NCBI RefSeq assembly: GCF_014842265.1
Contig: NZ_JACYVI010000011.1
Coordinates: 62,001 to 126,000, forward strand
From: Pseudomonas sp. CFBP 13711
GTDB taxonomy: Bacteria > Pseudomonadota > Gammaproteobacteria > Pseudomonadales > Pseudomonadaceae
DNA: 64,000 bases
Reading direction: 5' to 3'
Part shown: one piece after another, positions 15,954 through 23,011 of the stretch
Layout: every line of letters starts with the position of its first letter
Numbering within the stretch: the first letter of the stretch is position 1
Made by a program: the position numbers and the translations under genes
The notes under the pieces: generated by a model
Databases searched by the model: none
What the model saw: only the letters and a program-made list of their open reading frames with translations
Told to the model about the DNA's origin: nothing

Positions 15954-16454
15954 GTGACCGACACACTGAACGTACCCCCGCTGATCGAACTTCCTGAAAG
16001 CCTGAGCCCGCTGTTTCTTGCCGCAGGCTGGCCCAGCACTTCCACCATACCACTACCGCATTATGTTCCACCCGAGCATCCTGCCGCTGCTCTACTTGAA
16101 CAGCTTGTCGGGGTGAAGGTAGGCATCTGCGGCGCAGGAGAGGAGTGCGCTACCAGTGATGTCGCCTTTGGCACATTCGAACATCTGCATGGAAGCGAAG
16201 ACTTCCTTGAGTGGCAGCAACGCCTGGGCAGTACCTTGGTGAGCATCGCCGAAGTCCATCATAGCCACGGAGCGCTGTTGATGGACGAAAAGGGTTGCTG
16301 CTACGTCTTGAGCTTCATCCACGACGGACTTTGGATACAGGGGCTGGGCTTTGCTCAAGCCATGGAGAACTTGATATTTGGGCGTAAGGCCGGTGGGCAG
16401 GCGCAACTCGCAACGCCAGGCGCGATACCGATCTTTTGCACCGGCACCCTATGA
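15954..16454 (+). CDS. SUKH-3-like immunity protein (orphan)
   Basis: A 166-residue protein with features of the SUKH immunity superfamily, SUKH-3 subgroup: an early LFLAAGWPSTSTIP segment, later STLVSIAEVHHSHGALLMDE and a CYVLSFIHDGLWIQGLGF segment with MENLIFGRKAGG. SUKH proteins neutralise diverse polymorphic toxins by direct binding. The start is a GTG at 15954 with only a weak upstream ribosome-binding site. The matching toxin is absent: only the 47-base Rhs remnant lies upstream. The gene lies between repeat copies at 15894 and 16522. Confidence 0.75.
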   Translation: MTDTLNVPPLIELPESLSPLFLAAGWPSTSTIPLPHYVPPEHPAAALLEQLVGVKVGICGAGEECATSDVAFGTFEHLHGSEDFLEWQQRLGSTLVSIAEVHHSHGALLMDEKGCCYVLSFIHDGLWIQGLGFAQAMENLIFGRKAGGQAQLATPGAIPIFCTGTL

Positions 16455-16557
16455 AAGACCTGCCCTGCGTTGGGGGCAGAAAATCTCGCTCGCCTGCGAC
16501 CAATCAGGCTTAGAGGGACTGTTAAAGGGGTCGGACTCCTTTCGCTCAATAAAGTGA

Positions 16558-16680
16558 ATCCTTCTGAAAAACACTCTAGATGATCATGGCACCGGCACGA
16601 CGGATCCAAACAAAAGTCATATCGGCATTCGTATTCCCATTGATTTACCCACAGTTCGAGGGAGGCCGAATTGCTCATGA
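16558..16680 (+). pseudogene. orphan Rhs-type toxin tip fragment 2
   Basis: Forty in-frame codons after an in-frame TGA at 16555, ending LDDHGTGTTDPNKSHIG then IRIPIDLPTVRGRPNCS. About 23 of 34 aligned positions are identical to fragment 1 (15343-15480). There is no start codon. The stop at 16678 overlaps the next ATG (ATGA), as in fragment 1. The pair therefore looks like a duplicated toxin-tip/immunity cassette, or two related cassettes acquired separately. Confidence 0.55.
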
Positions 16681-17018
16681 GTCATGAATATAGATTGGTA
16701 TTTTCCAACGATCTTACAGCTCAGCGCATTATGGATTCTTTAAAGGCGAGTGAGTCTTGCGTTCGAGCAGATCAAGAATTTTTGTACTTGAAAGATCAAA
16801 ATTCTAAGCCTGAAGCGGATTATGACGCACGCTTGAGCCATGATGATGACAGTACACTATGGCTTGAGGTCAATTTTAAATCGTCGGCGCTACATGATCT
16901 AGTGCGCGCAGCGCTGGAGAATAGGCCATGCAAGTGTTTGAGTGAGGGGGACGTTAATGAGGAAGTTGAGCTGAGCGAGGCATTTCAACTTGGACATTTT
17001 CATATTTTCGGACTGTGA
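16677..17018 (+). CDS. orphan immunity-like protein, paralogue 2
   Basis: A 113-residue paralogue of the protein at 15477 with the same length, N-terminal strand pattern (MSHEYRLVF) and central SxLWLEVxF motif. I place the start at the ATG at 16677, which overlaps the toxin-tip stop, rather than the TTG six bases upstream. The sequence is AT-rich with a very acidic C-terminal third (EGDVNEEVELSEAF). It probably neutralises a toxin related to the one matched by paralogue 1, with divergence giving different specificity. Confidence 0.65.
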   Translation: MSHEYRLVFSNDLTAQRIMDSLKASESCVRADQEFLYLKDQNSKPEADYDARLSHDDDSTLWLEVNFKSSALHDLVRAALENRPCKCLSEGDVNEEVELSEAFQLGHFHIFGL

Positions 17019-17068
17019 CACTTAAATCCTTAAGGGGACGGTCCCCTTAAGTCCAAGAGTGCGGAGGT

Positions 17069-17088
17069 AGACGGTCGTTTGACCGTCT
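17069..17088. terminator. stem-loop between effector island and lactonase
   Basis: AGACGGTC, loop GTTT, GACCGTCT: a perfect 8-bp stem located 18 bases past the stop of the minus-strand lactonase and 50 bases past the last immunity gene. There is no long T run on either strand, so terminator strength is uncertain. Confidence 0.45.
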
Positions 17089-17106
17089 TGTGATCCAGCC
17101 AGCCCC

Positions 17107-18237
17107 TTACACCACAAACCCAGTCCCACGCGTATTCACAAACAACGAATAAATCGAGTGACTGCTCGCCATGAACAACCGATTCCCTTCGCGTCCGCCG
17201 AAGCACAGGTTCGGGCAGCGTTCTGGCAACGAAATGTGCCCGATGGCCTTGCCCTGGGGGTTGAAGACCCGCACGCCGTCGAGTTTTTCGAGGTCGGCCT
17301 TGGGGTCGCCGTTGCCGCCCCAGCCACACCACAGGTTGCCCGCTTCGTCGCACTTCATGCCGTCGATGGCGGCGTAGTCCAGGCCTTCGATGTGTTTGCG
17401 GCGGTCGCCCAGGGTGCCGTCGTCCTTGACCGCGATGGCCCAGATCAGGCGGTTGGGTTTGGCGCGACCTTCGACGACGTACAGGGTCTTTTCGTCAGGG
17501 GAGAAGCACAGGCCGTTGGGGCCGGCGAGGTCGTCGATCACCCGGGTGACATTCCTGCTCTCGCCGTCGATGCGGTAGACGGCGTGGGGCTGGGTCGGGG
17601 TGATTTTGTGGCCTTCGTAGTTGTTGCTGGTCTGGAAGGGCGGGTCGCTGAACCAGATCGAGCCGTCGCTTTTGCAGACGATGTCGTTGGGGGAGTTGAA
17701 GGGTTTGCCGTCGAAGCTGTCGGCCAGCACGGTGATGGTGCCGTTGTATTCCGTGCGGGTGATGCGCCGGCCTTCGCTGGTCGTGGTCGAACCCTCGCAG
17801 ACGATGAGGCGGCCGTGGCGATCGCGGCACATGCCGTTTGAGAAGTTGGAATGCTCGCGGTACACCGTGAAGGTGTCGGTGATTTCGTCCCAACGCATAA
17901 TGCGGTTATTGGGAATGTCGCTGACCAGCAAGTAACGCCCGTCGCCGACCCACACCGGCCCTTCGGCCCAACGCATGCCGGTGGCGAGTTTTTCCACGCT
18001 GGCGTTGAAAACCCGCAGTTCGAGAAAACTGTCGTCGAGAATGTGAATGAGCGGATCCGGGTAACGCTGGCTCAGGGGTTCTGCGGCAGACGCGAGGCGG
18101 GGCAGAGCGGCGCTGCCCACGGTGGCCAGCGTGGCGGAAACAGCGAGGGATTTTTTCAGGAAACTGCGGCGCGTGTTGCCGCTTGAGTGACCAGCGGTTT
18201 CAGCGTGCGGGGGCAAGGCGGACAGGAATGAGTCCAT
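17107..18237 (-). CDS. SMP-30/gluconolactonase-family lactonase, Tat-exported
   Basis: A 376-residue periplasmic beta-propeller of the SMP-30/gluconolactonase/LRE-like family, likely to hydrolyse a sugar lactone to its aldonic acid. The N terminus has a twin-arginine signal (TRRSFLKK at about 22-29, then a hydrophobic run ending ASA). Propeller hallmarks include WAEGPVWVGDGRYLLVSD, SPNDIVCKSDGSIWFSDPP, GPNGLCFSPDEKTLYVVE and GNLWCGWGGNG, which supply metal-binding Glu, Asn and Asp. GGAG lies eight bases before the ATG. The adjacent same-strand operon encodes gluconate dehydrogenase, so glucono-lactone or a related lactone is a sensible substrate. That last step is inference. Confidence 0.9.
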   Translation of the reverse strand: MDSFLSALPPHAETAGHSSGNTRRSFLKKSLAVSATLATVGSAALPRLASAAEPLSQRYPDPLIHILDDSFLELRVFNASVEKLATGMRWAEGPVWVGDGRYLLVSDIPNNRIMRWDEITDTFTVYREHSNFSNGMCRDRHGRLIVCEGSTTTSEGRRITRTEYNGTITVLADSFDGKPFNSPNDIVCKSDGSIWFSDPPFQTSNNYEGHKITPTQPHAVYRIDGESRNVTRVIDDLAGPNGLCFSPDEKTLYVVEGRAKPNRLIWAIAVKDDGTLGDRRKHIEGLDYAAIDGMKCDEAGNLWCGWGGNGDPKADLEKLDGVRVFNPQGKAIGHISLPERCPNLCFGGREGNRLFMASSHSIYSLFVNTRGTGFVV

Positions 18238-18360
18238 GTAGCGATCTCCGTTCTATTATTCTTTTACGGGCCGCTAGTAATACCTCGTGATAAGACATCG
18301 TACAAGTGAATGATGGGTGGGTATCCAGCTCACCCTCCGACGATATCGGTGCGCAAACAG

Positions 18361-18434
18361 GCCTCTTCCCGGCTAAAGCCGGTCCCACTAAAAGCAACGC
18401 GTGCAGCCAGTGGGACCGGCTTTAGCCGGGAAGC
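18361..18434. repeat. inverted REP pair
   Basis: Two REP copies in opposite orientation: TTCCCGGCTAAAGCCGGTCC at about 18365 and GTGGGACCGGCTTTAGCCGG at about 18409. They are separated by a short GC-rich spacer. Small open frames translating to GTGFSRE are artefacts of these elements. Confidence 0.85.
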
Positions 18435-18645
18435 GGTTGATCTGCTTTTGATCTTCAAACACAAAAAGTTCAGACACCACAAATCGCGACTTGGGTGCAG
18501 GCTGAACGCAGGGCCCACGGAGCGAGACCGGAGTGAAGGAACCCTGACGAAGGAAGGGCCAAACCGAGAGCAGGCACCCTTGGTTACTTGGGGTGCTTTT
18601 CCAAGTAACTCGCCGAAGGCGAAACGTCTGCCCCTAGGCAGACGC
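18435..18645 (+). repeat. REP-linked composite intergenic repeat, copy 1
   Basis: Sequence following the REP copy, including ATCGCGACTTGGGTGCAGGC, GGGCCCACGGAGCG, CACCCTTGGTTACTTGGGG, AACTCGCCGAAGGCGAAAC and a terminal GTCTGCCCC/AGGCAGACG. The same order of blocks recurs on the opposite strand at 50930-51250, including the neighbouring REP. No open frame in it looks coding. It ends directly at the TCTTGA tandem array. Confidence 0.75.
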
Positions 18646-18726
18646 TCTTGATCTTGATCTTGATCTTGATCTTGATCTTGATCTTGATCTTGATCTTGAT
18701 CTTGATCTTGATCTTGATCTTGATCT
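18646..18726 (+). repeat. hexanucleotide tandem repeat (TCTTGA)13.5
   Basis: Eighty-one bases of uninterrupted TCTTGA units, 13.5 copies with no visible mismatch. The array lies between the composite repeat and the end of the cytochrome gene. It would translate as Ile-Leu repeats in one frame, but there is no evidence of coding. Perfect short tandem repeats of this length are expected to vary in copy number. Confidence 0.95.
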
Positions 18727-18749
18727 CCAACGTCATGCAGGCGGAAAAA

Positions 18750-19976
18750 CTACTTCGCCCTCAACCCCTCACGCACATCCTTCACATCCGAACCGGACAC
18801 CGCCGGCGCCGCATTGCCCCACGTATTACGCACATACGTCAGCACATCCGCGACATTCTCATCCGACAGATTCCAGCCAAACGCCGGCATCGCCGGAGCT
18901 GTCGGCGCAGCATCCGTCGCACCCGCACGACTGCCCGCCAGCACCACACGAATCAGCGACGACGGATCGTTGCTGTTCACCAACGGTGCCAACGCCAGTT
19001 TCGGGAACAGATTGGCCGCGCCTTCACCGGTCGGCGTATGACACGCCGAGCAGCGATCCGCATAAATCGCCTTGCCCGCCACCATCGCCGCATCATCCGC
19101 AGCGACTGGCTTGGCCGCCTCAACCGGCTTGGCACCGTCCTTCAAGTACACCGCCACCGCCAGCAAATCCTCATCCTTCCAGTGCTGCGAAGAATGCTCG
19201 ACTTCCTCGGCCATTGGCCCGGAGGCGATGTCGAAACGGTTTGCGCCGGTCTTCAGGTACTTGACGATGTCCGCCTCGCTCCACGCACCAATGCCATCGT
19301 GGCCAGTGGAGGTGATGTTCGGTGCGACCCAGCTCTGCAGATTGGCGCCGGTGAGGAACTGATCGTTCTTGTCACCGCCAATCAGGTTCTTCGGCGTATG
19401 GCACGTGCCGCAGTGGCCCAGACCTTCCACCAGGTACGCGCCGCGATTCCACTGCTCGGACTTCTGCGGATCGGCTTTGAATTCGCCTTCCTTGAAGTTG
19501 ATCAGGTTCCAGCCGATCAAGCTGGTGCGCACGTTGAAGGGGAAGGGCAGCTGGTTGGTTTCAACCTTGTTTTCCACCGGGTCGACCGTTTTCAGGTACG
19601 CGAAGATCGCCAGATTGTCCTCACGCAGCACCTTGGTGTACGCGGTGAACGGCATGGCGCCGTACAAACGCTTGCCGTCCAGGCCGTGGCCCTTGGACAT
19701 GGCGTTCTGGAAATCCTCGAAGCTCCAGCGGCCGATGCCGGTCGCCGGGTCCGGGGTGATGTTGGCGCCAGCCAGCTTGCCAAACGGCGTGTCGAGGATC
19801 ACGCCACCGGAGAACAGCGGCTTGCCCGGGATCGTGTGGCACGCGGTGCAGTCGCCCAGGGTGGTCAGATAGCGGCCTTTTTCCACGATGTTGTAGGAAT
19901 CGGCGCCGGTTGCGGCATGAGCCAGGGAAACAGACAGGCCGATAACGCCTGCGCAGACCGTCAGAAGAGTCTTCAT
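18750..19976 (-). CDS. gluconate 2-dehydrogenase cytochrome c subunit (three haem)
   Basis: A 408-residue periplasmic, membrane-associated electron-transfer subunit that passes electrons from the flavoprotein to ubiquinone. A signal peptide (MKTLLTVCAGVIGLSVSLAHA) is followed by three CxxCH haem sites: CTACH, CGTCH and CSACH, each in its own cytochrome c domain. The length and three-haem layout are typical of the cytochrome subunit of membrane-bound gluconate, sorbitol or 2-ketogluconate dehydrogenases. The ATG overlaps the stop of the flavoprotein gene by four bases. I take the start at 19976 because an upstream extension of the frame lacks a signal peptide. Confidence 0.93.
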   Translation of the reverse strand: MKTLLTVCAGVIGLSVSLAHAATGADSYNIVEKGRYLTTLGDCTACHTIPGKPLFSGGVILDTPFGKLAGANITPDPATGIGRWSFEDFQNAMSKGHGLDGKRLYGAMPFTAYTKVLREDNLAIFAYLKTVDPVENKVETNQLPFPFNVRTSLIGWNLINFKEGEFKADPQKSEQWNRGAYLVEGLGHCGTCHTPKNLIGGDKNDQFLTGANLQSWVAPNITSTGHDGIGAWSEADIVKYLKTGANRFDIASGPMAEEVEHSSQHWKDEDLLAVAVYLKDGAKPVEAAKPVAADDAAMVAGKAIYADRCSACHTPTGEGAANLFPKLALAPLVNSNDPSSLIRVVLAGSRAGATDAAPTAPAMPAFGWNLSDENVADVLTYVRNTWGNAAPAVSGSDVKDVREGLRAK

Positions 19977-21736
19977 ACGCTGATCATCTCCCCTGGACGC
20001 TTGAGGTAGCGGGTGCGGATGGCATCCGCCGCTTTGAAGGCCAGCGCCGCGACGGTGCCGGTCGGGTTGTAGCCCGGGTTCTGCGGGAAGGCGGAAGAGC
20101 CGACCACGAACAGGTTCGGCACGCCCCACACTTGCAGGTGCTTGTTCACCGAGCTGTTCTTCGGGTCGGCGCCCATGATGAAACCGCCGACGATGTGCGA
20201 CGACTGATACGGCGCGCTGTTCCAGTGCCCTTGCTGGGAGCTGGGCACCATCTGCCGCGGGTTCATGCTCTTGGCGATTTCGCCGACCTTGCCGGTGACG
20301 TAAGCGGCCATCTTGCGGTCGTTCTCCGGGAAGTCGAAGGTGATGCGCAGCAACGGACGACCCAGCGGATCTTTATAGGTCGGGTCCAGCGACAGGTAGT
20401 TGGTGCGGGTCGCGTAGCTGCTTGCTTCGCAGCCGATGGACATGGTGCTGGCGTAGTTCTTCACCGTGGCTTTCTTCCACTCCGAACCCCAGGCCGGGGT
20501 GCCGGGCGGGAGAGGGCGGGAGTCGATGGGCGCGGCGCCGATCGGCGTCACGCGGGTGCTGCCGCCGCCGACGAAACCCAGACCCGAGTGGTCGAAGTTG
20601 TCGTTGTTGAATTCGTCGATGCCCATGCCGATGGCGCCGCCGCCGATAAACGGGTTGAAGTTCTTGTCATCGAAGAACATGCGCACGCTGTTGGCGGTCT
20701 GGTAGGCGTAGTTGCGGCCCGTGGTGCCGGTGTTGGTCACCGGGTCGTACGGCTGGCCGACGCCGGAGAGCAGCATCAGGCGCACGTTTTCGAAGATGAA
20801 GGCGCTGATCACCACCAGTTCGGCGGGTTGTTCCCACTCTTCGCCGTTCGAATCCATGTAGACGATGCCGGTGGCGCGCTTGCCGCTGCTGTCCATGGTC
20901 ACGCGCAGGACTTCGCAGTTGGTCATCGCGGTGAAGTTCGGCTTGCGCACCAGCACCGGCAACACCGTGGTGATGGCGCTGGCTTTGGAGTAGTTGGCGC
21001 AGCCGTAGTTGGTGCAGAAACCGCAGAATGTGCAGGCACCCATGGCCACGCCAAGGGAGTTCACGTACGGACGCGATACCAGGGCCGAGGGCACCGGGAA
21101 CGGCTTGTAGCCCAGGTTCTTCGCGGCTTCGGCGAACAGCGTCGGCGCGTAAGTCTGTGCTGTCGGCGGGTTCGGGTATTCCTCCGAGCGCGCGCCTTCG
21201 AAGGTGTTGCCGCCTTCCTGGATCACGCCTTTGATATTGCCGGCCTTGCCGGAGATGCCCGCAAGGCGATCGAACTTGGCGTAGAACGGCTCCATTTCGT
21301 CCCAGTCGGTGCCCCAATCCTGCAAGGTCAATTCAGGCGACAACTCCTTGCCGTAACGCTCGGTCAGGTGGCTGTGCAGCCGGAATTCATGGGGCTGGAA
21401 ACGAAAGGTGATGCCGGCCCAGTGGTTGCCCGCGCCGCCGGTGCCGTTGCCCGGGTGAAACGAGCCCCAGCTGCGCATGGGTAGCGCTGTCTCGGTCACG
21501 CTGTTACGAATGGTCGTGGTGTTTTGCCGGGTCCTCAGCATCAGGTCCTGACGGCGGTTGTAGCGCAGTTCGTCCGCCGCCGACGCGACGTTGAAATCAG
21601 CGGCGGTGTCGCGCCAAGGGCCGCGTTCGAAACCGATGATCTTCAGATTTTCGTCAGCCAGTTCATTGGCGATGATGGATCCGGCCCAGCCGAGCCCGAC
21701 AACCACGACGTCCGTGGAAGGTAGTTTTTTGGCCAT
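19973..21736 (-). CDS. gluconate 2-dehydrogenase flavoprotein (GMC oxidoreductase) subunit
   Basis: A 587-residue catalytic FAD subunit oxidising gluconate (or a similar polyol acid) in the periplasm. The N-terminal dinucleotide fold reads VVVVGLGWAGSIIANELA. The GMC substrate side carries GGAGNHWAG, and the C-terminal GMC signature appears as NPGYNPTGTVAALAFKAADA. A cysteine cluster CTFCGFCTNYGC near residue 235 probably holds an iron-sulfur cluster, as in related membrane dehydrogenases. It lacks its own signal peptide and is probably carried out by the Tat-signal-bearing small subunit encoded six bases upstream. Substrate could also be 2-ketogluconate; sequence alone does not decide. Confidence 0.92.
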   Translation of the reverse strand: MAKKLPSTDVVVVGLGWAGSIIANELADENLKIIGFERGPWRDTAADFNVASAADELRYNRRQDLMLRTRQNTTTIRNSVTETALPMRSWGSFHPGNGTGGAGNHWAGITFRFQPHEFRLHSHLTERYGKELSPELTLQDWGTDWDEMEPFYAKFDRLAGISGKAGNIKGVIQEGGNTFEGARSEEYPNPPTAQTYAPTLFAEAAKNLGYKPFPVPSALVSRPYVNSLGVAMGACTFCGFCTNYGCANYSKASAITTVLPVLVRKPNFTAMTNCEVLRVTMDSSGKRATGIVYMDSNGEEWEQPAELVVISAFIFENVRLMLLSGVGQPYDPVTNTGTTGRNYAYQTANSVRMFFDDKNFNPFIGGGAIGMGIDEFNNDNFDHSGLGFVGGGSTRVTPIGAAPIDSRPLPPGTPAWGSEWKKATVKNYASTMSIGCEASSYATRTNYLSLDPTYKDPLGRPLLRITFDFPENDRKMAAYVTGKVGEIAKSMNPRQMVPSSQQGHWNSAPYQSSHIVGGFIMGADPKNSSVNKHLQVWGVPNLFVVGSSAFPQNPGYNPTGTVAALAFKAADAIRTRYLKRPGEMISV

Positions 21737-21742
21737 GTCGAA

Positions 21743-22489
21743 TTAACCCTTCTTGGTCCAGGCGGAGCTGCCGATGATGGAGAGCGGCACCAGATTCAGC
21801 TTCTGGTTGTGCAGCCCGATGTACTCGCGGTAGTCGTAGCGGGCACCGGGGAAGCCGATCATTTTCCACGACACCATGTCGCGGTTGCCGCCGTAGACCG
21901 GGTCGGCAAAGAAGCCTTCCATGGTGTTGCCGAGCACTTGCTGGAAGAACAGCTTGGCGTCGATGCCGTCCAGCGTGATTTCCGCCTTGTCCAGACCGGT
22001 CAGGACCTTGTCCTGTTGTTCTGCGGTCAGGCCGCTGAAGCTTTTCTGAAACTGCTTCTGGCAATAGCCTTCCAAGCCTGCGAGGCCGAGACGATAGCGC
22101 TGGCGCGGCACCAGTTCCGACTGGTCACCCTGCATCGGCGTGCCCTGAACGAACGGCCCCTGCATGTACAGACGGCTGAACGTGCCGTACTCGCTGGCCA
22201 GCTGACGGTCGATGAACACCGCGCAACCGGCGTCCTTGCCGCTGACGCTGAGGTCATCGGCAGGAATCAGTCGGGCGACAATGGCTTCCACCGCAGTGGC
22301 CTCGGTATCGGTGAAGAACTGCCAGCCGGGGGTGTCGTAGTGCATCGGACCGTTGTGGTCGAAGGGCACCCACTGCGGAACGCCAACGACGGTGGCGGCC
22401 TGGGCCGTAGCGGCGGCGCCCACGGCCAGCGTCGTGGCTGAACCTTTCAGCAACTGGCGGCGGGTGAGGCCTTTGGATTTCTCTGTCAT
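21743..22489 (-). CDS. gluconate 2-dehydrogenase subunit 3 (small, Tat signal)
   Basis: A 248-residue small subunit, first gene of the three-gene dehydrogenase operon. A Tat signal (TRRQLLKG at residues 9-16, then a hydrophobic Ala-rich stretch) suggests it exports the folded flavoprotein as a complex. The mature part fits the gluconate dehydrogenase subunit 3 family (WQFFTDTEATAVEAIVARLIP, DAGCAVFIDRQLA, MVSWKMIGFPGARYDYREY). AGGAG lies nine bases before the ATG. Gene order small, flavoprotein, cytochrome matches the usual Pseudomonas arrangement. Confidence 0.92.
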   Translation of the reverse strand: MTEKSKGLTRRQLLKGSATTLAVGAAATAQAATVVGVPQWVPFDHNGPMHYDTPGWQFFTDTEATAVEAIVARLIPADDLSVSGKDAGCAVFIDRQLASEYGTFSRLYMQGPFVQGTPMQGDQSELVPRQRYRLGLAGLEGYCQKQFQKSFSGLTAEQQDKVLTGLDKAEITLDGIDAKLFFQQVLGNTMEGFFADPVYGGNRDMVSWKMIGFPGARYDYREYIGLHNQKLNLVPLSIIGSSAWTKKG

Positions 22490-23011
22490 TCAGGGCTCCT
22501 GCAAAACCACGCCCCCACAGGCCATTGGGGAATGGTCCGTGCCGGGGCTGTGCTCTGCGTTCTTTATCACGGGTATTGCCGCGCATACGATGTGCACGGC
22601 AAGTGGCTCTTGGCGGGGTGTGACATTGGGTCTCTGGCAGCCCGGCGGCCGAATAGCGCACGCTGGGCGGGGAGTTGCCGTAACTGATCCCTGTTTTTTC
22701 ACGCCAACTGGCATGATAGATGTGTTACGAGGTGTTGCGGCGAGTGAATTCTGTAAATGACTCTTACCGATCCCGTAACAGTCACGGTCCTTTCGAGTAA
22801 CAATGAGCCGGCGACGGCGCGTGTCGTTTCGCCTAATCGGGCCTTACGGTTTGAGTGTCAGCGCGGGCGGCGGCTCGAACCTGACAGAATCTTCATAAAG
22901 CCGAGTCCGTCGCCAGGAGCACTTCTTGGTATCGTGCACGCCATTTGCGTCCCGCCTATTCACACGGGGTGCTGACTGTGCTGTCCATCTGTTCACCGAG
23001 TAGCTGCAGAA
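22490..23011. other. intergenic region between divergent gluconate dehydrogenase operon and PBP2
   Basis: About 520 bases without a supported gene. It must hold promoters for both divergent units. Three GTTAC/GTAAC motifs occur at about 22722, 22777 and 22799, but without clear symmetry. I found no hairpin with a T tract. Confidence 0.4.

Larger units (their letters stand above)
15038..17050. repeat. seven copies of a GGGGAC(R)G(W)CCCC palindromic repeat bounding orphan cassettes
   Basis: Copies start near 15038, 15111, 15317, 15815, 15894, 16522 and 17030. The third reads TAAAGGGGACAGACCCCTTT followed by AACT. The last is a perfect palindrome: TTAAGGGGAC, a central G, then GTCCCCTTAA (17030-17050). 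Others are degenerate. Copies lie between, not inside, the intact immunity genes. I know similar GGGGACAG motifs from REP-like elements in gamma-proteobacteria, but the assignment to a named family is not made. Confidence 0.7.

Noticed and set aside
15038..17050. Possible CRISPR array
   Set aside because: Repeat copies are irregularly spaced, variable, and separated by coding genes rather than uniform spacers.
18310..18651. Small open frames containing LKPVPL and GTGFSRE
   Set aside because: Translations of REP elements, seen again at 51043-51538; not genes.
18648..20009. Plus-strand frame beginning with Ile-Leu repeats
   Set aside because: Product of the TCTTGA array followed by antisense of the cytochrome gene.
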